In this document: in pieces, positions 7,462 to 16,015 of the stretch
How positions within the stretch are numbered: the first letter of the stretch is position 1
How the letters are laid out: each line of letters begins with the position of its first letter
Source: Thermohalobaculum sp963700775
GTDB taxonomy: Bacteria > Pseudomonadota > Alphaproteobacteria > Rhodobacterales > Rhodobacteraceae
Assembly (NCBI GenBank): GCA_963700775.1
Contig: CAVOYU010000005.1
Span: 62,001 to 126,000 of the forward strand
Direction: 5' to 3'
DNA length: 64,000 nucleotides
The notes under the pieces: generated by a model
What the model was told of the DNA's origin: nothing
Databases searched by the model: none
What the model saw: only the letters and a program-made list of their open reading frames with translations
Position numbers and translations under genes: made by a program

Positions 7462-8757
7462 ATGCCCGGCCCGCAGCCGAGCGACGCCATCCTCGAACGG
7501 CTGCTCTCGCTCCACCCGAAGATCATCGACCTGACGCTCGACCGCGTCCGGAGGCTGCTGGCCGAGATGGGCAGCCCCGAGCGCGCCCTGCCGCCAGTGG
7601 TGCATATCGCCGGCACCAACGGCAAGGGCTCGACGCTGGCGATGATGCGGGCGGGGATGGAGGCGGCCGGAGACCTCGTGCATGCCTATACCTCGCCCCA
7701 CCTGGCGCGCTTCCACGAACGGGTGCGGGTGGCGGGCGAGCTGATCTCCGAGCCGGATCTGGCGTCGGTCCTGGAGGAATGCGAACGGGCGAACGGAGGG
7801 CTGCCGATCACCTTCTTCGAGATCACCACCGTCGCCGCCTATCTGGCCTTCGCGCGGACGCCCGCCGACTGGACCCTGCTGGAGGTCGGACTCGGCGGCC
7901 GGCTGGATGCGACCAACGTCATCGACCGGCCGCGGCTCACCGTGATCACGCCGGTCTCCATCGACCACCAGCAGTACCTCGGCGAGACCCTGGGCGAGAT
8001 CGCCTTCGAGAAGGCTGGTATCCTGAAGCCGGGCGTGACCTGCGTGGTCGGACCGCAGGAGGATGCGGCGCGGGAAGTGATCGAAGCGCGCGCGGCGGAT
8101 ATCGGTGCGCCGCTGCTGATCCATGGCCAGGACTGGTCGACGCGCGCCGAGGCCGGGCGGCTGGTCTACGAGGATGGCGGCGGCCTCCTCGATCTCGATC
8201 CGCCGGCGCTGATCGGGGCGCACCAGTTCGAGAATGCGGGCACCGCGATCGCGGGGCTGCGGGCGCTCGGCTTCGACGAGGTCGCCTGCCGGGCGGCGCT
8301 GGCCGATGCGGTCTGGCCCGCCCGGATGCAGCGGCTGACCTGGGGTCCGCTGGCCGAGCGGATGCCGGCCGGCGCGGTGCTGTGGCTCGACGGCGGCCAT
8401 AACGCGGCGGCCGGCGTGGCGCTGGGTGCAATGCTGGCCGAGCTTGGCGCCCGCGCCCCGGCGCCGCTGTGGCTGATCACCGGAATGCTCGACACCAAGG
8501 CGGCCGAGGATTTCTTCCGTCCGCTGGCGCCCCATGCCGCAGGAGCCTTCACGGTGACGATCCCCGACACCGCGGCAGCGATCCCGGCGGCGCGGCTGGC
8601 CGAGCGGGCACGGGCTGCGGGGCTGGACGCCCGGCCGGCGGACTCGGTTGCGGCTGCGCTGGAGGCCGTTTTGGCCGAGGTGCCGTCAGCGCCGCTGAGA
8701 GTGCTGATCTGCGGTTCGCTCTATCTCGCCGGGGCGGTGCTGCGCGAGAACGGGTGA
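7462..8757 (+). CDS. folC: Bifunctional dihydrofolate/folylpolyglutamate synthase
   Basis: 431 residues, normal for FolC, which ligates glutamate to dihydropteroate or tetrahydrofolate using ATP. The P-loop GTNGKGST is at 51-58. The family motif YTSPHLARFHERVRV follows, then the Mur-ligase-like central part (EVGLGGRLDATNVI; SIDHQQYLG; IAFEKAGILKPG) and the C-terminal LWLDGGHNAAA. The ATG lies 2 bases after the accD stop, so translation is probably coupled. It acts in the cytoplasm. Confidence 0.96.
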   Translation: MPGPQPSDAILERLLSLHPKIIDLTLDRVRRLLAEMGSPERALPPVVHIAGTNGKGSTLAMMRAGMEAAGDLVHAYTSPHLARFHERVRVAGELISEPDLASVLEECERANGGLPITFFEITTVAAYLAFARTPADWTLLEVGLGGRLDATNVIDRPRLTVITPVSIDHQQYLGETLGEIAFEKAGILKPGVTCVVGPQEDAAREVIEARAADIGAPLLIHGQDWSTRAEAGRLVYEDGGGLLDLDPPALIGAHQFENAGTAIAGLRALGFDEVACRAALADAVWPARMQRLTWGPLAERMPAGAVLWLDGGHNAAAGVALGAMLAELGARAPAPLWLITGMLDTKAAEDFFRPLAPHAAGAFTVTIPDTAAAIPAARLAERARAAGLDARPADSVAAALEAVLAEVPSAPLRVLICGSLYLAGAVLRENG

Positions 8758-8884
8758 GGCGCCGGGACAGAGCCTTCGCACCGGCGCCGCCGGCATCCTC
8801 GCCGTGCGGGTCCCATTATGCCTAGATGAATCGGAATCCGTGCGATACCCTCCCCCTCGGGCCCATCCCTGTGGGAGAGGCATC

Positions 8885-10150
8885 ATGACCACAATGGCCA
8901 AGATCACCCTGATGTTCGTGGTGTTTGTGGACCTGATCGGCCAGGGACTGGTGTTCCCGATCATCAATTCGCTGATCATGGATCCGGGCTCGGGATTCCT
9001 GCCGGAGGGCACGTCGACGGGCCGGCGGCACGTGGACTTCGGGCTGGTGATCGGGATGTTCTTCCTCGCCTGGTTCGTGGGAGTGGTCTACGTCTCCAAG
9101 GTATCCGACGCGATCGGCCGCAAGAACGCATTGCTGATCTGCCTCGGGGGCGCCCTTGCCGGCTACGCCGTCACCATCGTCGCGCTCTTCGTCAACAGCC
9201 TCTGGCTGCTCATCCTCGGCCGGGCCATCACCGGCTTCACTGCCGGCAATCAGCCGATCGCCCAGGCGGCGATGATCGACGGCAGCACCGACGACGCCGA
9301 CCGTGACCGCAACATGGGCTACATGGTCACCGGGGTCAGCTTCGGCCTGGTCGGCGGCCCGCTGATCGGCGGCGCCCTGTCGGACCCGGACCTGCTCGGC
9401 GGCCTCGCCAGTCTGAAGCTGCCCTTCTACGGCGCGCTGGTCCTGGTAGTGGTCGCGATCGTCCTGGTCCAGACGACATTCCACGACATCCGCACCGAGC
9501 GCGCGCCCTTCGTGTTCCGGCCCCGTGACATCACCGACGGCCTTTGGCGGGTCACCGAATATCCGGTCGTGATGCGGATCATGCCGGTCTACACCCTGTT
9601 CATGATCGCCAACGTCACCTTCTACATCTTCATCGACAACTATCTGACCAGCGCCTTCGGCTATGGCGAGATCGGCGGCAGCGCCGCGATGCTGGTGATC
9701 GGCGCTGCGCTGGCGGGCTCCAGCACATTCCTCGTCAAGCCGGTGCAGGAACGCCTCGACAAGCGGCAGATCATGCGGGCGAGCCTGGTCTGCATGCTGG
9801 TCTGTGCGCTGGCCTTCGCCCTGGTTCCGGTCGCCGTGCTCACCTTCGTGCCGGTGTTCTTCTTCTATGCCTTCTTCGGCGTCTCCTATCCGACCGTGCT
9901 GGGGCTCATCTCCGGCGGCGTCAGCATGGACGACCAGGGCTGGGCGATGGGCGTTGCGACGGCGGTCTTCTGCCTCGCGGGCGGGGTCATGTCGCTGATC
10001 GGCGGCGGGCTCATGGACATCGACATCCGGCTGCCGTTCTACATCGCCGCGGTGGCCGCGTTGTCGGGACTGTTGGTCTTGGCGCGAAGCTGGGGAACGC
10101 CGGAGATGCGCCGGTTGACCGCCCGTCCGGGCGGGAATGCCGGGCCGTGA
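8885..10150 (+). CDS. MFS transporter
   Basis: 421 residues with about 12 hydrophobic segments. The first helix FVVFVDLIGQGLVFPIIN and the loop 2-3 motif VSKVSDAIGRKNALL (MFS motif A) place it among drug:H+ antiporter-like major facilitator proteins of the inner membrane. The TetA-like feature LGRAITGFTAGNQPIAQA is in helix 4. The ATG at 8885 has GGGAGAGG 6 bases upstream; upstream sequence in frame is Arg/Pro-rich and unlikely to be coding. The gap to folC is 127 bases. The substrate cannot be deduced. Confidence 0.85.
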   Translation: MTTMAKITLMFVVFVDLIGQGLVFPIINSLIMDPGSGFLPEGTSTGRRHVDFGLVIGMFFLAWFVGVVYVSKVSDAIGRKNALLICLGGALAGYAVTIVALFVNSLWLLILGRAITGFTAGNQPIAQAAMIDGSTDDADRDRNMGYMVTGVSFGLVGGPLIGGALSDPDLLGGLASLKLPFYGALVLVVVAIVLVQTTFHDIRTERAPFVFRPRDITDGLWRVTEYPVVMRIMPVYTLFMIANVTFYIFIDNYLTSAFGYGEIGGSAAMLVIGAALAGSSTFLVKPVQERLDKRQIMRASLVCMLVCALAFALVPVAVLTFVPVFFFYAFFGVSYPTVLGLISGGVSMDDQGWAMGVATAVFCLAGGVMSLIGGGLMDIDIRLPFYIAAVAALSGLLVLARSWGTPEMRRLTARPGGNAGP

Positions 10151-10189
10151 CGGCCCGCAGGATTGGCGCGAGGAAATCAGGGGCCGGCG

Positions 10190-12055
10190 TCAGGAAGCGG
10201 CGGCGGGTGGCGCGACTCTTTTCAGGCCGGCGTCTTTCAGGCCGATCACTCGGGCCACCTCCACGGGCGCCTGGATCCCCTTCAATGTAAGTTCGCCCGC
10301 AGCTTCGGCGATGACCGTGTCCGCAACCGCCCTGTGGGCGCGGGGGCTGAGCAGGATCTCGCCGTCGCCCGCGTGATCGCAGAGCCGCGCCGCGAGGTTC
10401 ACTGCCGTGCCGCTGGCCGTGTAGTCGTATCGCCCCTCGGACCCGACAATGCCCACTGTCGCGTAGCCGAGCGAGATCCCGACCCCGAAGCCCAGCCGGT
10501 GGCCGAGTTTGCGCCACTCGGCGCAGAGCCCCGCCATGCGCGCCCGCATCGCCAGCGCCAGCCTTACTGCGTCCTCGGCCGGGCTGTCGCAGGGGAACGG
10601 ATCGTTGAAGATCACCATGATGCCGTCGCCGGAACGGTGGTCGACCCCGGCGCCGTGTTTGACGATGAGGGCTCCCATCTGCTCGTGATAGGTCTGTAGG
10701 ACCTCGATGGTTTCCTCGGGCTCGGCGGTCTCGCAGAAGGCGGTGAAGCCGCGCATGTCGCAGAACAGCGTCGCGATCATCGCCCGGTGGCTCGCGAGCA
10801 GCTTGTCGTCGCCCGAGGTCACCACAGCCTCGGCGACCTGCGGCGACAGGAACCGCTTCAGGCGGCCCATGCGTTCCAGTTCGTCCACCTGCGCCGCCAC
10901 CCGGCCCTCCAGGCTCGCGTTCAGCGCCTGCACCTCCTCGGTGCGGGCCTGGAGCGCCTTGAACTGGCGCACGTTCTCGATGGCGATGACGGCCTGGGCG
11001 GCGAAGGTCTGCACAAGGGCGATATCACGCGCCGAGAAAGGTTTCACCTCCCGGCGGCTCAGCGAGATGGACCCGAAGGCTACACTGCCGCTGACGAGAG
11101 GGACGGTCAGGTATGTCCGGATTCCCTCCTCATCGACCAGCTTGACCCGCATAGGGTGGCGCTGGCGATAGAGGATGTCCTGCGCGAGGTCCTCGGTATG
11201 GATCGTCCGCGCCTCCCGGATGGCAATCGCGATGCCGAGCGGCGAATTGAGCGGGAATTGCTCACCGATGCGGAATGTCCGCAGCTCCTCTCCCCAGGCG
11301 GCAGCCAGCGTAAATTGCGTGCGCGCCTCGTTGACGACGTGAAGTCGCGCCATCGGCGCGTCGCACAGACGCGCGGCATTCCTGAGGATCGTGTCGAAGA
11401 CCGGTTTCTCGTCGTCGCGCGACCGGCTGATCACCTCCAGGATCTCCCGCGTCGCCGCCTCGTGCTCGAGCCGGATCTGCAGCTCGCGGAACTGGCGCAC
11501 GCTCTCGATGGCGATGACGGCCTGCGCCGCAAAGGTCTCGATCAGGTCGATTTGCCGGGCGTCAAAGGGACGAACCTCCCGACGAAAAAGGGCGATGCAT
11601 CCGATGGCCTCGCCGCTGCGCAGCAGCGGGACGGCGAGGAAGGTCCGGATCCCTTCCTTCTCGACAGATCTGACACGCAACGGATCGCCACTCTTATAAA
11701 GATCGGTGGCTGCAAAATCCTCGATCTGGACGCGCCGGTTCTCTCGCACCGCTTGTGCCGGAATCGCACTTCCGTCGAGTGGCCACTCCGAGACGCCAAC
11801 TTCAAAATGATCGAGCGCCGTGCCCCAATGGGCTCTGAGAATCAGCCGGTTACCCGTCTCGTCGAGCAGGTTCAGGCTCGCCATTGGCGCATCACAGAGC
11901 CCTGCGGCATTCTTGAGGATCGCGTCGAAGACCGGCTTCTCATCGTCCCGCGAGCGCGCGATCACCTGCAGGATCTCCCGCGTCGCCGCCTCGCGTTCCA
12001 GCGCCTCCCGAAGTGCGATGGCGTCGCCGGACTGCGTCCCTGGATCAGAGGTCAA
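10190..12055 (-). CDS. Tandem-GAF class III adenylate/guanylate cyclase
   Basis: 621 residues, TTG start at 12055 with GGGAG 7 bases upstream. Two GAF domains (about 24-190 and 203-365) are clear copies of one another: both open ATREIL.VI.RSRDDEKPVFD and both end ETFAAQAVIAIE or QTFAAQAVIAIE. A coiled-coil linker (about 366-400) leads to a class III cyclase domain (about 425-600) with both metal aspartates, D433 in FCDMRGF and D477 in SGDGIMVIF, and the NxxxR motif in AVNLAARL. The purine-selecting position, usually Asp before VNLAAR, is T550, so ATP versus GTP preference is unclear. No membrane segment; probably a soluble small-molecule-regulated cyclase. It is convergent with the MFS gene. 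Confidence 0.9.
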   Translation of the reverse strand: MTSDPGTQSGDAIALREALEREAATREILQVIARSRDDEKPVFDAILKNAAGLCDAPMASLNLLDETGNRLILRAHWGTALDHFEVGVSEWPLDGSAIPAQAVRENRRVQIEDFAATDLYKSGDPLRVRSVEKEGIRTFLAVPLLRSGEAIGCIALFRREVRPFDARQIDLIETFAAQAVIAIESVRQFRELQIRLEHEAATREILEVISRSRDDEKPVFDTILRNAARLCDAPMARLHVVNEARTQFTLAAAWGEELRTFRIGEQFPLNSPLGIAIAIREARTIHTEDLAQDILYRQRHPMRVKLVDEEGIRTYLTVPLVSGSVAFGSISLSRREVKPFSARDIALVQTFAAQAVIAIENVRQFKALQARTEEVQALNASLEGRVAAQVDELERMGRLKRFLSPQVAEAVVTSGDDKLLASHRAMIATLFCDMRGFTAFCETAEPEETIEVLQTYHEQMGALIVKHGAGVDHRSGDGIMVIFNDPFPCDSPAEDAVRLALAMRARMAGLCAEWRKLGHRLGFGVGISLGYATVGIVGSEGRYDYTASGTAVNLAARLCDHAGDGEILLSPRAHRAVADTVIAEAAGELTLKGIQAPVEVARVIGLKDAGLKRVAPPAAAS

Positions 12056-12146
12056 CTTGCGGCTCCCGGAGGCGACACGACCGACGGACCCGGGTCAGTC
12101 TAGGGTGCCTGCCGAAATTATTCCATCGCGGCCGGTCGGTCTGGCT

Positions 12147-12180
12147 CAAAAAAACTAAGGGAGCGGCCATCGCCGCTCCC
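12147..12180 (-). terminator. Rho-independent terminator after trxA
   Basis: On the minus strand a perfect 9-bp stem (GGGAGCGGC at 12159-12167 with GCCGCTCCC at 12172-12180), loop of 4, is followed by TTAGTTTTTTT. It lies 22 bases past the trxA stop and ends that transcript before the cyclase gene region. Confidence 0.9.
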
Positions 12181-12201
12181 TGCATCGTTTCGGCGGTCGC
12201 C

Positions 12202-12522
12202 TCAGATCGCGCCCTGGATCCAGCTCTCGATGCCGCGCTTCGAGTCGGCGCCGACCTTGCGGCCGACTTCCTCGCCGTCCTTGAAGATCAGGAGCGTGGG
12301 GATACCGCGCACCCGGTAGCGCGAAGGCGCGTTCGGGTTGTCGTCGACATTGACCTTGGCGATCTTGACCTTGCCGCCCATCTCGCTGGCGATCTCCTCG
12401 AGCGCCGGGCCGATCTGCTTGCAGGGACCGCACCACTCGGCCCAGAAATCGACGACGACCGGCACGTCCGAACCAAGGACATCCGATTCGAAGCTGTTGT
12501 CGCTCACGGACATGGTTGCCAT
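12202..12522 (-). CDS. trxA: Thioredoxin
   Basis: 106 residues, the standard thioredoxin size. The active site WCGPC has its cysteines at 31 and 34, preceded by VVDFWAEW, and the cis-proline loop is GIPTLLIFKDGE. It reduces protein disulfides in the cytoplasm. The ATG at 12522 is chosen because AAGGGA sits 7 bases upstream; a second ATG three codons later is possible. It is last in the minus-strand run tsaE-amgK-murU-addB-addA-trxA, followed by a strong terminator. The gap to the addA stop is 76 bases, so it may also have its own promoter. Confidence 0.97.
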   Translation of the reverse strand: MATMSVSDNSFESDVLGSDVPVVVDFWAEWCGPCKQIGPALEEIASEMGGKVKIAKVNVDDNPNAPSRYRVRGIPTLLIFKDGEEVGRKVGADSKRGIESWIQGAI

Positions 12523-12598
12523 CGCAGTTTCCCTTGCTGAGGCCCCGGTCGGGGCAATGCTCCTCAAGGCCCGAAACTAGGGGCGGGTTCGGGCATTA

Positions 12599-15500
12599 TC
12601 AAGAACTGGAAATTTTATGGGCGGCGAAGGCGCCGTCCATCAGCGGCCCCGGCAGCGCCATCAGCGCGGGCGCGGCTGTCCAGAGAATCGCAGCATCGAC
12701 AAGGCGTTCGGGCCAGATCGCCTTGGCCGCGGACCGGTAGCAGGCGAGCTGGAGCAGATAATTTTCCGGTACCGCCTCCGGGGTGGCGGGCGGGCCCGCA
12801 TCGGTCTTGAAATCGACCACCAGGACCCGGTCAGGGCAGATGACGAGGCGGTCGATTCGGCCCGGGCCGAAACCCGGCAGGCCGATGGCGATACCCGATT
12901 CGGCGAGCGAATCGGGGCCGAAGATGTCGCCGGCGAAGGGGGCGGCGAGGACCGCGAGAGCCTCGGCGATCACTCCCCCGACGAGACCGCCCGGCAGTTC
13001 CGGGAAGCCTTGCGCCAGAAGGCGCCGAGCCATGGCCGGGCGGCTTTCCGCAGACAGGCCGGGCAGGCGCTCCAGCAACAGGTGCACCGCCGATCCGCGC
13101 AGCATCGCGGCGGCCCGGCCGCGCCCGGCGCCGCCCTGCTCCGCATGCTCGCCGAGAGCGGAGGGGCTGATCCGCTGCGGCCGTTCCTCGCGCGCGGCGG
13201 GGGCCAGCCAGGCGGGGTGGTCCGGGGCCGTGGCGGGCTGGGCCGTGGGAGCCTCCTCCGGCGTGCCGGCGACCGGAACCGGGTCATGGGCGCGCCTGAT
13301 GACCGGGCCCGGAAGCTCCCCGGGGCCGGACATCTCGGCGGCGCCCAGCGCCTCGATTCCGCGCTCGACCATCTCGTACCAGCTTCCGGGCTTCGACTTC
13401 GCACTGCCGGCGGCGCAGAGGATCAGCCAGTCCTCCGCCCGGGTCAGGGCCACATAGAGCAGCCGCTTGCGTTCGTCCGCTTCCCGCGCCGCCGCGTGAT
13501 CGCGGGCGGCGCGGGTAACGCGGTCATCCTCGGATTTCGCCGCGGCCCAGTGCATCAGCGGCGGCTTGTTGCCGCCGGGCGGGGCCGGGAGCAGCACCGG
13601 CCCGCTACCGCCGCCACCCTTCGAGAGCATGTCCGGCAGGATCACCACCGGTGCCTCCAGTCCCTTGGCGCCATGCACGGTCATCACCCGGATCTCGTTC
13701 CGGCCGCGCTCCATCTCGCGCTTGACCTTGATGTCGGCGGCCTCGATCCAGGCCACGAAGCCGGCCAGCGACGGCGCCTCGCGGGCTTCGTAGGACAGCG
13801 CCTGCTGCAGCAGCTCGTCGACCGGGTCCTCCGCCTCGGGGCCGAGGCGGGCCAGCAGCCTGCGGCGGCCGTCATGGCGGATCAGGGCGCGCTCGAGGAA
13901 TTCGTAGGGGCGGAGATAGTCCGCTCGCGCGGCCAGGTCCTTCAACATCCCCGCCACTCCCGGGTGCCGGTCCTCCGCAGCCATCAGTGCCCGCCAAAGG
14001 CTGCCGGGGCGCCTCCAGGCAAGTGCGAACAGCTCATCCTCGGTCAGGCCGCAGAGCGGCGAGCGCAGCAGCGCCGCGAGGCTGAGGTCGTCGTCCGGCG
14101 TTGTGGCGACCTTGGCCAGCGCCAGCAGGTCCTGCACCGCCAGTTCCTGGGCGAGGCTCAGGCGGTCGGCCCCGGCGACCGGCAGGCCGCGCGCCTTCAG
14201 CTCGCGGATCAGCGCCTCGGCGAGGGCGTCGCGGCGGGTGACGAGCACCAGGATGTCGCCGGCCCGCACCCGCCGGCCGGGGTGGCCCCGGCGCGGCGGA
14301 AGCCGATCCTCCGCGACCATGCGCCCGATCTCGGCCGCGAGAATGCGCGCCAGCCGCAGCTTGGCGTTGCCGGGGGCAGGGGCATCGACGGGGATCTCGT
14401 CCCACTCGTGTGGGTCGAGGGCTGGTTCGGTCTCGATCAGCGGCCAGAGGTCGACCCGCGAGCCGTCCTCGGCCCGGTTGGCGAGGTGCTCGACCGGCTC
14501 CTCGTCGACGGTCAGCCCGCGCGCCGCCTCGCCCTCGAACACCTTGTCGACAAAGTCGAGGATGCCGGGGGCCGAGCGGAACGAGGTGTGCAGCGCGGGC
14601 CGCGCCAGGGTCTGGCCCATGCCGTGGAGCCAGGTCTCGAAATGCGCCCGGTTCTCGCCGAACGCCCGCGGCTCGGCGCCCTGGAAGGAGTAGATCGACT
14701 GCTTCTCGTCGCCGACCGCGAAAAGTGTCCGGCCCGCCGTCCGAGCGCCCGTACCGGCGTGAAACTCGGCAGCGATCGCGCGGATCACCTGCCATTGCGC
14801 CGGCGAGGTGTCCTGAGCCTCGTCCACCAGGATGTGGTCGATCCCCCGGTCAAGCCGCCAGAGCGCCCAGGCGGCCATGTCGGAGCGGGTCAGCAGCGCC
14901 GCGGCGCGGGTGACGAGGTCGTCGAAGTCGAGCAGCGCCCGGGCGCCCTTGGCGTCGCGGTAGCGGGAAAGGAGTTCAGTGGCGAAGGCGTCGAGGTCGC
15001 GGGCGCGGGCGGCGGCTTCGCGGCCGTACCAGGTCTCGCGCCAGTCGGCGGCCCACTGGATCAGCGCGTCGGTCAGGGCGCCAGCCTCGGGGTGGGCTTC
15101 GATGACGGTCTTCACCGGGAAGCCCCTGCGGCTTCTGGGTTCGCCCTTGTCGGTGAGAAAGGCCGCTGCGATGATCTCCGCCGCCTCCATCGGAGCGCCG
15201 TCCTTCAGGGTCAGCGCCGACCGGATCGCCCCGGCGGCGGCCGCGTCGGTCTTGCCGCCACCGTCGAGCCAGCCCGCGTAGGCGCCGAGCTGCGGCCAGT
15301 CGAGCCGGGCCAGCGCCGCCGCTGCCAGCGCGGCGGCGTCGGCCTCGGCGAGCGTGCCGAAATGGGCGACGAGCCGCGGGCCGATCTCCGTCTCCGGGAA
15401 CTCGGCCCTTCCCGCCAGCACCTTGTCGATCAGCCCCTCGATATCACCCTCGTTGAGCCGGGCCGCGACCCGGTCGAAGGCGGAGTCGCGGCCCGCCTCG

Positions 15501-16015
15501 GCCTCGGCCGCCATCCCGGTGCGGATCGCCCGGATCATCAGCGCGCTCTGCCGCTCGTCCAGCACCTCGAATCGGGGCGAGACCCCGGCCTCCAGCGGGA
15601 AGCGGCGCAGCAGAGCGTCGCAGAAGGCGTGGATGGTCTGGATCTTCAGCCCGCCGGGCGTCTCCAGCGCCCGGGCGAAAAGGCGCCGGGCGCGGGCGAG
15701 GGTCTCCGGATCGGTGACCGGGGCGGTCTTGCCCTCGATTGCGGCGAGTTCGTCGCCGAGCCGTTCGTCGGCGGCCATCGCCCAGCCGCCCAGCATGTCG
15801 AAGAGCCGGTTCTGCATCTCGGCCGCGGCGGCCTTGGTGTAGGTGAGACAGAGGATCCGCTCGGGCTCGGAGCCCGCCAGCAGCAGGCGCGCCACGCGCT
15901 GGGTCAGCACCCGGGTCTTGCCGGAGCCCGCATTGGCCCCGACCCAGGCGGAGACGGCCGGGTCGGCGGCGGCGATCTGGGCGGGGGTCGGGCGGTCGAC
16001 GGGGGGCGCGCTCAT
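12599..16015 (-). CDS. addA: Double-strand break repair helicase AddA
   Basis: 1138 residues. AddA is the UvrD-like helicase-nuclease subunit of AddAB, which processes DNA ends for RecA. Walker A is GANAGSGKT at 26-34; the DEAQDTSPAQW box (motif II) and VALTRAEDWLI (motif VI) are present. The C-terminal RecB-type nuclease carries VLVVDFKTD and a downstream Gln in LLQLACYR. The ATG at 16015 overlaps the addB stop as ATGA; an open frame 9 codons upstream is unlikely. The order addB-addA is typical of Alphaproteobacteria. Confidence 0.95.
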   Translation of the reverse strand: MSAPPVDRPTPAQIAAADPAVSAWVGANAGSGKTRVLTQRVARLLLAGSEPERILCLTYTKAAAAEMQNRLFDMLGGWAMAADERLGDELAAIEGKTAPVTDPETLARARRLFARALETPGGLKIQTIHAFCDALLRRFPLEAGVSPRFEVLDERQSALMIRAIRTGMAAEAEAGRDSAFDRVAARLNEGDIEGLIDKVLAGRAEFPETEIGPRLVAHFGTLAEADAAALAAAALARLDWPQLGAYAGWLDGGGKTDAAAAGAIRSALTLKDGAPMEAAEIIAAAFLTDKGEPRSRRGFPVKTVIEAHPEAGALTDALIQWAADWRETWYGREAAARARDLDAFATELLSRYRDAKGARALLDFDDLVTRAAALLTRSDMAAWALWRLDRGIDHILVDEAQDTSPAQWQVIRAIAAEFHAGTGARTAGRTLFAVGDEKQSIYSFQGAEPRAFGENRAHFETWLHGMGQTLARPALHTSFRSAPGILDFVDKVFEGEAARGLTVDEEPVEHLANRAEDGSRVDLWPLIETEPALDPHEWDEIPVDAPAPGNAKLRLARILAAEIGRMVAEDRLPPRRGHPGRRVRAGDILVLVTRRDALAEALIRELKARGLPVAGADRLSLAQELAVQDLLALAKVATTPDDDLSLAALLRSPLCGLTEDELFALAWRRPGSLWRALMAAEDRHPGVAGMLKDLAARADYLRPYEFLERALIRHDGRRRLLARLGPEAEDPVDELLQQALSYEAREAPSLAGFVAWIEAADIKVKREMERGRNEIRVMTVHGAKGLEAPVVILPDMLSKGGGGSGPVLLPAPPGGNKPPLMHWAAAKSEDDRVTRAARDHAAAREADERKRLLYVALTRAEDWLILCAAGSAKSKPGSWYEMVERGIEALGAAEMSGPGELPGPVIRRAHDPVPVAGTPEEAPTAQPATAPDHPAWLAPAAREERPQRISPSALGEHAEQGGAGRGRAAAMLRGSAVHLLLERLPGLSAESRPAMARRLLAQGFPELPGGLVGGVIAEALAVLAAPFAGDIFGPDSLAESGIAIGLPGFGPGRIDRLVICPDRVLVVDFKTDAGPPATPEAVPENYLLQLACYRSAAKAIWPERLVDAAILWTAAPALMALPGPLMDGAFAAHKISSS

